From Ruegeria sediminis (GTDB lineage: Bacteria > Pseudomonadota > Alphaproteobacteria > Rhodobacterales > Rhodobacteraceae), in the NCBI RefSeq assembly GCF_005938215.1, contig NZ_VCPD01000006.1, positions 1-64,000 of the forward strand: 64,000 bases of DNA. Direction: 5' to 3'. This document shows positions 32,925-46,310 of the stretch, in pieces. Both the position numbers and the translations under genes were made by a program. A model generated the notes under the pieces. It was not told the DNA's origin and searched no databases. It worked only from the letters and a program-made list of their open reading frames with translations. How positions within the stretch are numbered: the first letter of the stretch is position 1; each line of letters begins with the position of its first letter.

Positions 32925-34072
32925 TACGCGGCCTTCTTGGTGTTCTTGTCTCCTAGAGCGATGATGGGCTCAAGAATGCACTCGGCAATGAAGCGAACCA
33001 CGGGCACGGCCACACCATCCCCGGCGAGGTGATAAGCGTCGTTGTATTTCTCGGGCAGGGCGTAGTTATCAGGGAGCCCCATAAGGCGTGCAGCCTCTCG
33101 GGGCGAGAGCAGGCGGCTCCTGACCTTGTTGCCATCAACTATGATGATTGTTTGCCGACTTGAGCCACCGGCAGGCGTTCGGAGGCATCCGGCTAGGTCA
33201 TCGAACCGGACTTCGGCGCGCTGCACCTTCGCACCGTTCGGACCATCGGCCCGCGTCCGCTTGTAGATCGTGCCGACCATGCGCCGACCGCTGCGCTTCG
33301 CGTCGTTCACCTTCGCTATGTTCGTGTCGCTCATCATACCTAGAAGGCGCTGGGTCTCGGCAGCCGTGTGCCACTTGACGCCTTTGGGCTTTTCTTCAAT
33401 CACGTCCGCAAGTCCGCAGTTTCGCAACGCGGGCTCCGGGAGGTTCCACCAGACCCAACGCGCCTTTGCGGAGTCGGGTAGTTGCTCTTGTGCTTTGCGC
33501 AACGCCGGTGGGTGCCATGCGTCAGACGGCCCCTCGGAGTGATGCTCGTCTGAAATGTCTAGGTCTTCCCGGACCGCTATGACAAAGAGGCGCGGCCGTG
33601 ACTGCGGCAGGAAGTGCGCTGCATTGACCACAACGGCTCCGCACCGATAGCCGCCCTCAGTGAGTGCAGACATGATTGCAGAAAAGTCGCGCCCGCCATG
33701 CGAAGTAATTGTGCCATAGACGTTCTCAAGCACGATTGTAGCGGGTGCTCGGCCTTCATCGCGAAGCCCGGTGATGTGCATCCAGAATGGCCAGAAGGTG
33801 CCTGAGCGCGCCCCAGTAAGGCCCGCACCGGACCCGGCAAGTGAAAGATCTTGGCAGGGAAACGAGGCCCAAGCGAGGTCTGCCTTGCCGGGAAGCTGAT
33901 TGAGCTGCACCTCTGCCACGTCGCCTACCCATAGGTGATCGCCACCCCAGTTCGCACGGTAGCTGGCAGCCTTTTTCTCATCGAAGTCGTTTGCAAAGAG
34001 GCATGACCATGCAGGGCCAAGCCCGGCACGGGCCATTCCGCCGCCTGCAAAGAACTCGTAGAAGGTGGGCAT
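32924..34072 (-). CDS. DNA (cytosine-5) methyltransferase
   Basis: A 382-residue C5 methyltransferase. Motif I is FYEFFAGGGMARAGL (AdoMet binding). Motif IV is SFPCQDLSLAG with catalytic C73. Motif VI is VLENVYG (E116, N117, V118). Motif VIII is LPQSRPRLFVIAV. The target-recognition region lies at about 215-330, followed by LSPREAARLMGLPDNY (motif IX) and GDGVAVPVV (motif X). It is complete. It is the first gene of the leftward restriction-modification operon. The recognition sequence cannot be told from the protein. Confidence 0.95.
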   Translation of the reverse strand: MPTFYEFFAGGGMARAGLGPAWSCLFANDFDEKKAASYRANWGGDHLWVGDVAEVQLNQLPGKADLAWASFPCQDLSLAGSGAGLTGARSGTFWPFWMHITGLRDEGRAPATIVLENVYGTITSHGGRDFSAIMSALTEGGYRCGAVVVNAAHFLPQSRPRLFVIAVREDLDISDEHHSEGPSDAWHPPALRKAQEQLPDSAKARWVWWNLPEPALRNCGLADVIEEKPKGVKWHTAAETQRLLGMMSDTNIAKVNDAKRSGRRMVGTIYKRTRADGPNGAKVQRAEVRFDDLAGCLRTPAGGSSRQTIIIVDGNKVRSRLLSPREAARLMGLPDNYALPEKYNDAYHLAGDGVAVPVVRFIAECILEPIIALGDKNTKKAA

Positions 34073-34205
34073 TTAGTAAGCTCCTGGTGAACTACTCAGC
34101 ATATTCTTGTGTCGGAATTACCGTTTGGTTACTGAAACACAAAAACGAGGGTCACCTCAACGGAAAACCACAACAAGTTGGGGCCTCGTCGCGAGAGCGG
34201 ACAGG

Positions 34206-35546
34206 TCATTCTTCATAAACTGCGACAGCCTGTAGCGCCCTAAGCGCCACTGCTAAGAGGCCCTCCTCTCCCCCGTAAGTCTCCCCGATGTTGGTCGGAG
34301 CATGGCCGAGGACGATGTCCTGAGAGACTTTGTCCACCCCCGCCTTGCGCATCCGGTCCTTCATACCGTGGCGCAGGGAGTGGACCTTGTGGCGCTTGTC
34401 TGTGGTGAACCCTCGGAGGTGCTTCATCAGGGCCGCAGAGGCAGCGTCAGGGCCACGCTCACGGGCATAGCGGGGGAACAGGTAGGCAGACCCTTCGGCA
34501 GCCTTCACAGCGGCCTGCGCGGCTTCGAGAGCGTCCCCGAGCAGGGGAACCGAGCGGATGCTGGACAGGGTCTTGAGACGCCGCCCCTCGTGCCACCGAA
34601 TGCGGACATGAGGGGTTGGACCGTCAAGAACAACGTCCTCTACCCGGAGACCCGTTACCTCGCCCAGGCGGCAGCCCGTTCCGGCGAGGATGCGCCAGAT
34701 CAGGTGCAGGTCACCCGTGAGCTTCGAGCGCATTGCTGAGGCCACCTTGGCCGGGAGAGGGTCCACCTTCTCCCTCGCAGCCACCCGCGCGCCTGTCGCC
34801 GCTGACAGACCCTCTATAGGCAGACGGTCGAACGGATTGACCAGATCGAGGAGACCAAGCTCCCGAGAGCCATAGGAAACCACTGTCCGCAAGAGGCCAA
34901 GCTCCCGTTTTACCGAGGCAGGCGCGACTCGGCCTTGACCCCCGAGCTTCTCCCTAGAGAGCATGTGATCGCGCACCTTGCGGGCATGTTCACGGGTCAG
35001 ATCAGACAGGGCAGTGGAAGCCGGGAGACCAGCTTCCGCCGCCAGCCGCATGACCCGTTCTAGGCGCACAATCGTGCTGCGATGCTCCGGGCCGACACCA
35101 CCCCCCAGCTTCTCCTTCACATAGACCTCTCGGGCATCTTCGAGGGTTAGCGCCGGGGGAGACCGCTGAGGGTCCATGAGGGCTTGCACCACCAGAGGTG
35201 ACCGACCGAGCGAAGCCAAGCTCTCAGCCGCCACTTCCCGCGCGTCGTCACCGTCAAGACCCACGACACCCGAGGCCACCTCATCGGCTTCCCTCAGGGC
35301 TTCCTCCCACGCTGCCCGAGGGGTCAGCTTCTTGCGGGGAGCCTTGGCAGCCGCGACTTCTCGCTCGAATTCAGCTTCGACTAGAGCATAGCGGCGCATG
35401 AGGTCAGCGTCCGACCGGGCCTTGATCACCCGTTTCCATTCGCCCTTGCCCAGCGCCGCCTTGGCTGCTTCGGGGACGCGCCGCCGGTATTCCCAGCGAC
35501 CCTGCCCCAGTTCGGAGAGACCTCTCAACTTCATCACAACGCCCAT
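34206..35546 (-). CDS. Tyrosine integrase of the tRNA-Leu element
   Basis: A 446-residue phage-type integrase. The catalytic pattern is Arg in TGCRLGEVTGLR, H389-x-x-R392 in HSLRHGMKDR, His415 in LGHAPTN and the nucleophile Tyr424 in GETYGG. The N-terminal half contains the arm-binding and core-binding domains. The ATG at 35546 (MGVVMKLRG) has AGGAGG 7 bases upstream; the open frame continues much further through the tRNA gene but without sense. It lies 90 bases from tRNA-Leu, its insertion site. Its ribosome-binding site overlaps the first TGTGGACCT box. Confidence 0.93.
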   Translation of the reverse strand: MGVVMKLRGLSELGQGRWEYRRRVPEAAKAALGKGEWKRVIKARSDADLMRRYALVEAEFEREVAAAKAPRKKLTPRAAWEEALREADEVASGVVGLDGDDAREVAAESLASLGRSPLVVQALMDPQRSPPALTLEDAREVYVKEKLGGGVGPEHRSTIVRLERVMRLAAEAGLPASTALSDLTREHARKVRDHMLSREKLGGQGRVAPASVKRELGLLRTVVSYGSRELGLLDLVNPFDRLPIEGLSAATGARVAAREKVDPLPAKVASAMRSKLTGDLHLIWRILAGTGCRLGEVTGLRVEDVVLDGPTPHVRIRWHEGRRLKTLSSIRSVPLLGDALEAAQAAVKAAEGSAYLFPRYARERGPDAASAALMKHLRGFTTDKRHKVHSLRHGMKDRMRKAGVDKVSQDIVLGHAPTNIGETYGGEEGLLAVALRALQAVAVYEE

Positions 35547-35547
35547 G

Positions 35548-35579
35548 TGTGGACCTCCTGTGGACCTGAATGTGGACCC
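35548..35579 (+). promoter_or_regulatory. Three TGTGGACC boxes, candidate integrase arm sites
   Basis: TGTGGACCT at 35548, TGTGGACCTG at 35559 and TGTGGACCC at 35571 are direct repeats about one helical turn apart (11-12 bases), between the integrase start and the tRNA. The same box occurs near the other end of the element. Overlap with the integrase leader suggests autoregulation as well. Confidence 0.6.
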
Positions 35580-35636
35580 GAGGAGGCAGCTATCGGACTG
35601 TTTTCGTTGAGAATATGGGGGATTACAAGGGGTGAT

Positions 35637-35650
35637 TGGTGCCCAGGAGA
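35637..35650 (-). repeat. tRNA-side copy of 14-bp att core
   Basis: These are the last 14 bases of tRNA-Leu (minus strand), repeated at 28004-28017. Strand exchange within this core would leave a functional tRNA on the right side, as observed. Confidence 0.85.
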
Positions 35651-35723
35651 GGACTCGAACCTCCACGTCCGTACGGACACTAGCACCTGAAGCTAGCGCG
35701 TCTACCAATTCCGCCACCTGGGC
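35637..35723 (-). tRNA. tRNA-Leu (CAG)
   Basis: An 87-base cloverleaf on the minus strand. Acceptor GCCCAGG pairs with CCTGGGC. The anticodon loop TTCAGGT gives anticodon CAG within stem CTAGC/GCTAG. A long variable arm typical of tRNA-Leu and the T arm GGTTCGAGTCC are visible, and CCA is encoded. It is the integration target of the adjacent element. Confidence 0.95.
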
Positions 35724-35945
35724 AGGTGTCGTGGAGGGGCGTTTAAGCCTACTGGCGGAGGGCGTCAACCGGATTCTGAAGGTTTGTCGAAAGATTTTTT
35801 TCCGGCCCGGAATTGCCCTTGCAAACCAGGGTTCGGCGGGCACGGAAAGCGTCCGAAGTTCATGGGAGTGCGGTGTTATTGCGCCTTGTTTGCGAGGGGC
35901 AGGGGCGGTAGATCGGGACAAGACCCAGATAGCAGGAGTCCTTCT

Positions 35946-36929
35946 ATGTCGAAACTGGTCACGATTTACGGCGGATCGGGATTTGTTGGCCGCTACATCA
36001 CGCGGCGGATGGCGAATGAGGGCTGGCGGGTCCGTGTGGCAGTGCGGCGGCCGAACGAGGCCATGCATGTCAAGACCTACGGAGTCGTCGGACAGGTCGA
36101 ACCGGTTTTCTGCAACGTGCGCGATGACGCTTCGGTGGCGCTGGCGATGCAGGGCGCGGATGCGGTCGTGAATTGCGTCGGCGTGCTGAACGAACTTGGG
36201 AAGAACGGGTTTGACGCGGTTCAGGCGGACGGCGCGGCGCGAGTCGCGCGAATCGCGGCCGCGCAGGGGATCGATCGGCTGGTCCACATCTCGGCGATCG
36301 GCGCAGATGCGGCCTCGGACAGCGACTATGCGCGGACCAAGGCTGCGGGCGAGGCGGCGGTGCTGGAGCATATGCCGAATGCGGTGATCCTGCGCCCGTC
36401 GGTGATCTTTGGGACCGAGGACCAGTTTTTCAACCGGTTTGCGGGCATGACGCGGTTGGGTCCTGTCCTGCCGCTGGTCGGAGCGGAGACGCTGTTTCAA
36501 CCGGTCTATGTCGACGATGTTGCGAAAGCGGCCGTCAAAGGCGCCCTCGGCGAGGCCGAGCCGGGCATCTACGAACTGGGCGGGCCGGAAGCAAAGAGCT
36601 TCCGCGCGCTGATGAGCCAGATGCTTGCGGTGATCCACCGCCGCCGGATCGTGATCGGATTGCCGTTCTGGGTTGCGCGGATCATGGCGGGGGTTCTAGA
36701 CATCGCGAAATTCGTCAGTTTCCAGCTGTTTCCGAACAATATCCTGACCCGCGATCAGGTCAGAAACCTGCGGCGTGACAATGTCGTCTCCGAAGGGGCC
36801 AAGGGCTTTGCCGAGCTTGGCATCGAGCCGGCGACGCTGGAATCCGTGTTGCCGGAATACCTGTGGAAATTCCGGCCCGCCGGTCAGTACGACGACATCC
36901 AGAACTCGGCCAGAAACCTGCGCATCTGA
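35946..36929 (+). CDS. Complex I NDUFA9-like NAD(P)-binding protein
   Basis: A 327-residue extended-SDR (atypical) protein with the Rossmann motif IYGGSGFVGRYITRRM at the N-terminus and HISAIGADAASDSDYARTKA holding the Tyr-x-x-x-Lys-like YARTK. It matches alphaproteobacterial relatives of the mitochondrial complex I NDUFA9 subunit, thought to assist complex I assembly or stability. The ATG at 35946 follows AGGAG. A hydrophobic stretch (VIGLPFWVARIMAGVLDIA) near residue 245 may contact the membrane. It is convergent with uppP with no gap. Confidence 0.85.
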   Translation: MSKLVTIYGGSGFVGRYITRRMANEGWRVRVAVRRPNEAMHVKTYGVVGQVEPVFCNVRDDASVALAMQGADAVVNCVGVLNELGKNGFDAVQADGAARVARIAAAQGIDRLVHISAIGADAASDSDYARTKAAGEAAVLEHMPNAVILRPSVIFGTEDQFFNRFAGMTRLGPVLPLVGAETLFQPVYVDDVAKAAVKGALGEAEPGIYELGGPEAKSFRALMSQMLAVIHRRRIVIGLPFWVARIMAGVLDIAKFVSFQLFPNNILTRDQVRNLRRDNVVSEGAKGFAELGIEPATLESVLPEYLWKFRPAGQYDDIQNSARNLRI

Positions 36930-37733
36930 TCAGGAATAGGCGATCCCCAAGAGGATCAGGCCGAGGATCACCCTGTAGATCACATAGGGTGTGAAGCTGG
37001 TTGTGCGCAGGAAGCGCATCATGATGGAAAGCGCCAACAGGCCGGAAACAAATGCGAAGGCGGCGGCGATCCCGGCATCGCGGGCGACCTGGCCGTTGGT
37101 TTCGATGGCGACTTCGGCGCCCAGCAGGATGCCGGATGCCATGATCGTCGGGATGGACATGAGCATCGCGATGCGCGCCCCGTCCTCTCGCCGGTAGCCC
37201 AGTTGCCGCGAACCGGTGATGGTGATGCCCGACCGCGAGGTGCCTGGAATCAGGGACAGGACCTGCCACAGTCCCATGAAAAGGGCGTCGCGCAGACCCC
37301 AGTCGTCCGTCCGCTTGACCTGCTCGCCGCGCTGATCGACCCAATAGAGCAGCAGCCCGAACAGAAGCATTGTCCAACCGATCACGGTGACCGAGCGCAA
37401 CGCGTCGCTCAGCCCCGTGAAATGCAGAATGGCCCCCGCGATCACTGTGGGGATCGTGGCCACGATCAATCCCAACGCCAACCGTGCGCCCGGCGTGTCG
37501 ATACGCCCGGTCAGTGCGCGAGGCAGCCCAATCAACCCCTCTTTCACGTCGGCCCAGAAATACAGAATCACCGCGCCCAGCGTGCCGATGTGAACAGCGA
37601 CGTCGATGACCTGCCCTTGATCCCCCAGGCCGGTCAGACCGGGCAGAAGAATCAGGTGACCCGATGAAGATATCGGCAGAAATTCCGTGATTCCCTGAAT
37701 CACGGCCACCAGAATCAACTGAAAAAGACTCAT
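36930..37733 (-). CDS. uppP: Undecaprenyl-diphosphate phosphatase
   Basis: A 267-residue integral membrane enzyme (UppP/BacA). It recycles the lipid carrier for peptidoglycan and other polymers. Family motifs: VAVIQGITEFLPISSSGHLI (conserved Glu and Ser-Ser-Ser) and SLIPGTSRSGITITGS (catalytic PGxSRSG). The ATG at 37733 begins the canonical MSLFQLILVAVIQG. About eight helices. An in-frame extension upstream is not needed. Confidence 0.95.
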   Translation of the reverse strand: MSLFQLILVAVIQGITEFLPISSSGHLILLPGLTGLGDQGQVIDVAVHIGTLGAVILYFWADVKEGLIGLPRALTGRIDTPGARLALGLIVATIPTVIAGAILHFTGLSDALRSVTVIGWTMLLFGLLLYWVDQRGEQVKRTDDWGLRDALFMGLWQVLSLIPGTSRSGITITGSRQLGYRREDGARIAMLMSIPTIMASGILLGAEVAIETNGQVARDAGIAAAFAFVSGLLALSIMMRFLRTTSFTPYVIYRVILGLILLGIAYS

Positions 37734-37964
37734 CTGCTCTGCCGCCTCTTTGTCATGCGAGGTTTGTTTGAATCGGGTATATTTGTCCTGCCTCAAAAGG
37801 AAAGCGCTCAATTGGGTCCGAATCGGCCCTAAAATTCGAGTCGGGGACCGAATTTTTTTTCAAGAAAGGCTATTTTTCGATATTTAGGTCAGCACAGTTG
37901 ACTTTTAATCCCGATCGGCTTCTTTTAAGCAATCTCGACCAAGAAAATTCACGGAGTCTGATCA

Positions 37965-39398
37965 GTGGCCAAGCAACCGATGCTGAAATTCGTGCAGATC
38001 GAACGCGACATGCCTGAAAAGCGCGCGGCGCAGGAACGAAAGCAGGACTTCAACGAGATCTATGCGGAATATGCCGCCGCAAAAGCAGCCGAGCAGGCCA
38101 GCCGCTGCAGCCAATGCGGCGTGCCCTATTGTCAGAGCCACTGCCCGCTGCACAACAACATTCCCGACTGGCTTCGCCTGACCGCAATGGGCCGGCTGGA
38201 AGAGGCGTATCACACCAGCCAGGCCACGAATACATTCCCCGAGATCTGCGGTCGGATCTGTCCGCAGGACCGGCTGTGCGAAGGCAACTGCGTCATCGAG
38301 CAATCCGGACATGGTACGGTGACGATCGGGTCGGTCGAGAAATACATCACGGACACCGCTTGGGAGAAGGGCTGGGTCAAGCCGGCGGCTCCCGGCGCGG
38401 AACGGTCGGAAAGCGTCGGCATCATCGGTGCCGGGCCCGGCGGCCTGGCGGCGGCGGACATGCTGCGCAGGGCCGGAATTCAGGTGACGGTCTATGACCG
38501 ATACGACCGCGCGGGCGGGTTGCTGACTTACGGGATTCCGGGCTTCAAACTGGAAAAAGACGTGGTGATGCGGCGCAACCGGCTGCTGGAAGACGGCGGC
38601 GTGCAGTTCGTACTGAATTGCGACGTGGATGCCGCGAAGTTCACCGAAATCCGTGAAAAGCACGATGCCGTCATCATCGCGACGGGCGTCTACCAGTCCC
38701 GCGACCTGGCCATGCCGGGCAGCGGCCTGCCGGGCATCGAAAAGGCGATCGACTTCCTGACGGCGTCGAACCGCAAGAGCTTTGGCGACGCGGTCGAGGA
38801 TTATGACAACGGTCGTCTGAACGCGGATGGCAAGCGCGTCGTCGTCATTGGCGGCGGCGATACGGCGATGGATTGCGTTCGGACCTCGATCCGCCAGGGA
38901 GCGACCTCGGTGAAGTGTCTTTATCGCCGCGACCGCGCCAACATGCCGGGTTCGCAGCGCGAGGTGCAGAACGCCGAGGAAGAGGGCGTGGTCTTCGAAT
39001 GGCTGAGCGCCCCCAAAGGATTCACCGGCGACGATAAGGTGGCCGGCGTGATGGTGCAGAAGATGCGCCTGGGCCAGCCGGACGCCTCGGGCCGTCAGGC
39101 GCCAGAGGTGATCGAAGGCGCGGATTACGTCGAAGAGGCCGATCTGGTCATCAAGGCGCTGGGCTTCGAGCCCGAAGACCTGCCGACGCTGTTCGGCCAG
39201 CCCGATTTGCCGGTGACCCGCTGGGGCACCGTCAAGGCAGCCTTCCAGACCGGTGAAACCGAGATGGACGGCGTCTATGCCATCGGTGACATCGTGCGCG
39301 GCGCGTCGCTGGTGGTCTGGGCGATCCGCGACGGCCGGGACTGCGCGGCGGCGGTCATCGAACGCTTCGACGCCCGCGCCGCCATCGCCGCGGAATGA
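37965..39398 (+). CDS. gltD: Glutamate synthase small subunit
   Basis: A 477-residue NADPH-GOGAT beta subunit. It brings electrons from NAD(P)H via FAD to the large subunit. The N-terminal cysteine clusters CSQCGVPYCQSHCPL and CGRICPQDRLCEGNC ligate [4Fe-4S] centres. IGAGPGGLAAADMLR binds FAD and VIGGGDTAMDCVR binds NAD(P). The start is GTG at 37965, with CGGAG upstream. The AT-rich 231-bp leader (37734-37964) should carry the promoter. It is first in a three-gene operon with a GFA-type gene and gltB. Confidence 0.96.
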   Translation: MAKQPMLKFVQIERDMPEKRAAQERKQDFNEIYAEYAAAKAAEQASRCSQCGVPYCQSHCPLHNNIPDWLRLTAMGRLEEAYHTSQATNTFPEICGRICPQDRLCEGNCVIEQSGHGTVTIGSVEKYITDTAWEKGWVKPAAPGAERSESVGIIGAGPGGLAAADMLRRAGIQVTVYDRYDRAGGLLTYGIPGFKLEKDVVMRRNRLLEDGGVQFVLNCDVDAAKFTEIREKHDAVIIATGVYQSRDLAMPGSGLPGIEKAIDFLTASNRKSFGDAVEDYDNGRLNADGKRVVVIGGGDTAMDCVRTSIRQGATSVKCLYRRDRANMPGSQREVQNAEEEGVVFEWLSAPKGFTGDDKVAGVMVQKMRLGQPDASGRQAPEVIEGADYVEEADLVIKALGFEPEDLPTLFGQPDLPVTRWGTVKAAFQTGETEMDGVYAIGDIVRGASLVVWAIRDGRDCAAAVIERFDARAAIAAE

Positions 39399-39837
39399 CG
39401 GCAATGACCGAGCTTTCCGGTCAGTGCATGTGCGGTGCGGTCACCGTGACTGCGACACCGGTGCGCAAGGCGCTTGGCGCGTGCCATTGCGACATGTGCC
39501 GGCGTTGGAGCAGCAGCGCCTTCGTCAGCTTCCAGGCCGAGCCGGGCTATGCCGCGCTTGGGCCGGTGCGGACCTACAGATCTTCGGACTGGGCGGAACG
39601 CGCCTTTTGCGAGGAATGCGGATCGTCGCTCTGGTACCGGGTGACGGCGCCGGGAAAGATGCATGGACAGACGCAGATGGCCGCCGGACTGTTCGAGAAT
39701 GCGGGCGGCAGCGCCCTGAAACTGGAACTCTATATCGACAAGAAGCCCGCGGGATACACGTTCGAAGGTGAACGCCGCCAGATGACCGAAGCCGAGGTCA
39801 TGGCCATGTACGCCCCGTCGGAACAAGGAGACAGCCA

Positions 39838-39841
<4 letters not shown>
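39395..39841 (+). CDS. GFA/CENP-V-domain protein
   Basis: A 148-residue zinc-binding GFA-like (glutathione-dependent formaldehyde-activating enzyme-like) protein. Zinc ligands are visible in GQCMCGAVTV, CHCDMCRRWS and FCEECGSSLWYR. Its start overlaps the end of gltD by 4 bases and its stop overlaps the gltB start by 4 bases, so it is embedded in the glt operon. Actual GFA activity is doubtful for many family members; the role here is unknown. Confidence 0.88.
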
Positions 39842-44370
<4,529 letters not shown>

Positions 44371-44396
44371 GCTGAGGGAGCAGCCTCACGAGTTTG

Positions 44397-44432
44397 CCCA
44401 CGTGCGGTTCTGCCGCGCGTGGGTTTTCTTTT
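44397..44432 (+). terminator. Rho-independent terminator of the glt operon
   Basis: The 11-bp stem CCCACGTGCGG / CCGCGCGTGGG (one T-G wobble) with loop TTCTG is followed by TTTTCTTTT, 27 bases after the gltB stop. Confidence 0.92.
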
Positions 44433-44554
44433 ATGGCCACTTGGGCACCAATTATGCTTGCGGCATTGCCGGCAATCGACCAAATTTCGTCTCAAAATAA
44501 TCAGAATGTGCCGGACAATAGGCACATGGAGGATGACCGAGCAGGAGGCCCCGG

Positions 44555-45472
44555 ATGCCGACGAGCTACACGGACCAGTTCTATTTGATGGACCCCGCTA
44601 ACCCGCCGCCGGCGGGAACGAACCTGACGGTTCAGAACCTGGTCATGATCGACCAGAACGACGATGGGGATATCGACCGTTTCAACAACGACAGAGTCAA
44701 CGGCTCCGACGTCCAAAGTTCCTGGCCCGGGGATACGATCACGATCAACGTTCCCGGCGTCGGGAACGTCACCTACACGGGAACGACATTCTATCTGGCG
44801 AACGGTCAACGGGTGTTCACGCCCACAGACGGCAAGGTCCTTCAGGATGGAACCTTCGTTTCGTCGTCGTTCGTGACCACCCAGGGACCCCTGAACGTCC
44901 CGGGCGATCTGGGGCCACCCTGCTTCACCCCCGGCACGATGATCCGCACGCCGGATGGCGAGCGCGCCATCGAGGATCTGCAGCCCGGCGATCTGGTCGA
45001 AACCGTGGACAGCGGCCCGCAGCCCGTGCTCTGGATCGGACGGACCCGTGTCGCCGCCGAGGGCAAGCTGGCGCCCGTCAGGTTCGAAGCCGGCGTTCTC
45101 GGGCTCTCCCGCCCGCTGCTGGTATCGCCGCAGCACAGGATGCTGATCGACGATTGGCGCGCCGAGTATTTCTTTGGCTTTGACGAGGTCCTGGTTGCCG
45201 CACATAGCTTGGTCAACGGCACCACTGTCACCCGCGAAGAGGGCGGCGAGGTCGAATACATCCATCTGCTGTTCGCCGACCACGAGATGATCGTTTCCAA
45301 CGGCGCCATCAGCGAAAGCTATTTCCCCGGCCACGCCCTGTCGCGCTCGGACCGCGAGACTCAGGCGGAACTCCTTTCGTTGTTTCCGGAACTGACGACC
45401 CCGACCGCCGAAGACATGTGGACCGTTCGGCCCGTTCTGCGCACGCGCGAGGCTCGGCTGATGGCGATTTAG
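44555..45472 (+). CDS. Hint-domain protein
   Basis: A 305-residue protein. The C-terminal half begins PCFTPGTMIRTPDGERAIED, the Hedgehog/intein (Hint) entry motif with its catalytic Cys, followed by LQPGDLVETVD, VSPQHRMLI (conserved His) and AHSLVNG. The N-terminal 125 residues are beta-rich and Asn/Asp/Gly-rich (QNDDGDIDRFNND), resembling secreted adhesin-like sequence. Such proteins are common in Rhodobacterales and may be self-processing, with export by a type I system. There is no classical signal peptide. Function unknown. Confidence 0.85.
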   Translation: MPTSYTDQFYLMDPANPPPAGTNLTVQNLVMIDQNDDGDIDRFNNDRVNGSDVQSSWPGDTITINVPGVGNVTYTGTTFYLANGQRVFTPTDGKVLQDGTFVSSSFVTTQGPLNVPGDLGPPCFTPGTMIRTPDGERAIEDLQPGDLVETVDSGPQPVLWIGRTRVAAEGKLAPVRFEAGVLGLSRPLLVSPQHRMLIDDWRAEYFFGFDEVLVAAHSLVNGTTVTREEGGEVEYIHLLFADHEMIVSNGAISESYFPGHALSRSDRETQAELLSLFPELTTPTAEDMWTVRPVLRTREARLMAI

Positions 45473-45511
45473 GGCATTCCCCCGAGCCGCAGGGCCACGT
45501 ATAGCTGGCAC

Positions 45512-46252
45512 ATGGCACAGAAAGCAGCGCGAAAAACAGGCCGCAAAAAATCATCCGGAAGCAGGGCGAAAAACGCCACTCCGATCTGGCGCAGGGCCAC
45601 AAGGCTATTGGCGCGCGGCGCGGTGATTCTCGCCGTCGCGCTGGTGGCGCTTGTCCTGCTCTATTCGGTCGTCAATCCGCCGGTGACCCATACGATCTGG
45701 TCCGAGTGGCGGCGGTTGGGCCGGGTTGAGCGCGATTGGGTGCCGATCGAACAGATCGCCCCGGTCATGGCCCGGTCCGCGGTCGCGGCCGAGGACGCCA
45801 ATTTCTGCTTGCACTGGGGCTTTGACGTGAACGCGATCCGGGCCGCGCTGGAAGAAGGCGGAAATCGCGGCGCATCGACCATTTCGCAGCAGGTGGTCAA
45901 GAACGTGTTCCTGTGGCAGGGCCGCAGCTGGGTCCGCAAGGCTCTTGAGACGTCGATCACGCCGATGGTCGAGCTGATCTGGACCAAGCGCCGCATTCTG
46001 GAGGTCTATCTGAACGTGGCGGAGACGGGCGAGGGCGTATTTGGCGTCGAGGCGGCGGCCCGGAAATATTTCGGTGTCGGCGCGGGCGACCTGTCGCCAA
46101 CACAGGCGGCCCGGATCGCCGCCATCCTGCCGTCGCCACGCCAGAGATCGGTGGCGGACCCATCCGTGGGCACCCGCAGGCGAGCGGCGGCGATCCGTGA
46201 CGGTGCGGCCACCATCCGCGCAGATGGTCGCGCCGATTGTTTCGAGGATTGA
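45512..46252 (+). CDS. mtgA: Monofunctional biosynthetic peptidoglycan transglycosylase
   Basis: A 246-residue family GT51 glycosyltransferase. It polymerises lipid II into glycan strands at the outer face of the inner membrane. An N-terminal anchor helix ([19 protein letters not shown]) precedes the catalytic motifs AVAAEDANF (catalytic Glu), [15 protein letters not shown] and [10 protein letters not shown]. There is no transpeptidase domain, hence monofunctional. The C-terminal 30 residues are basic and slightly longer than usual. Confidence 0.95.
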   Translation: MAQKAARKTGRKKSSGSRAKNATPIWRRATRLLARGAVILAVALVALVLLYSVVNPPVTHTIWSEWRRLGRVERDWVPIEQIAPVMARSAVAAEDANFCLHWGFDVNAIRAALEEGGNRGASTISQQVVKNVFLWQGRSWVRKALETSITPMVELIWTKRRILEVYLNVAETGEGVFGVEAAARKYFGVGAGDLSPTQAARIAAILPSPRQRSVADPSVGTRRRAAAIRDGAATIRADGRADCFED

Positions 46253-46310
46253 AACCCGTAGGCCAGCAAGGCTATTGCTGTTGGACATTCATCAGTACTA
46301 CCGGAATTCC

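Larger units (their letters stand above)
28004..35650. mobile_element. 7.6-kb integrative element in tRNA-Leu(CAG)
   Basis: It is bounded by 14-bp direct repeats of the tRNA 3' end, with a tyrosine integrase reading away from the tRNA at the right end. The cargo, left to right, is a membrane-anchored coiled protein, a possible small ORF, a serine recombinase, an iteron-like repeat region with a ParB-like gene, and a Dcm/DUF4928/Vsr operon. It has no phage structural or conjugation genes. It is therefore a small defence-type island or satellite that would depend on others for transfer. Confidence 0.85.

Noticed and set aside
35547..36638. Extension of the integrase frame upstream through tRNA-Leu to give an 810-residue protein
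   Set aside because: The extension reads through the tRNA and antisense to the NDUFA9-like gene; the ATG at 35546 has a strong ribosome-binding site and a proper integrase N-terminus.
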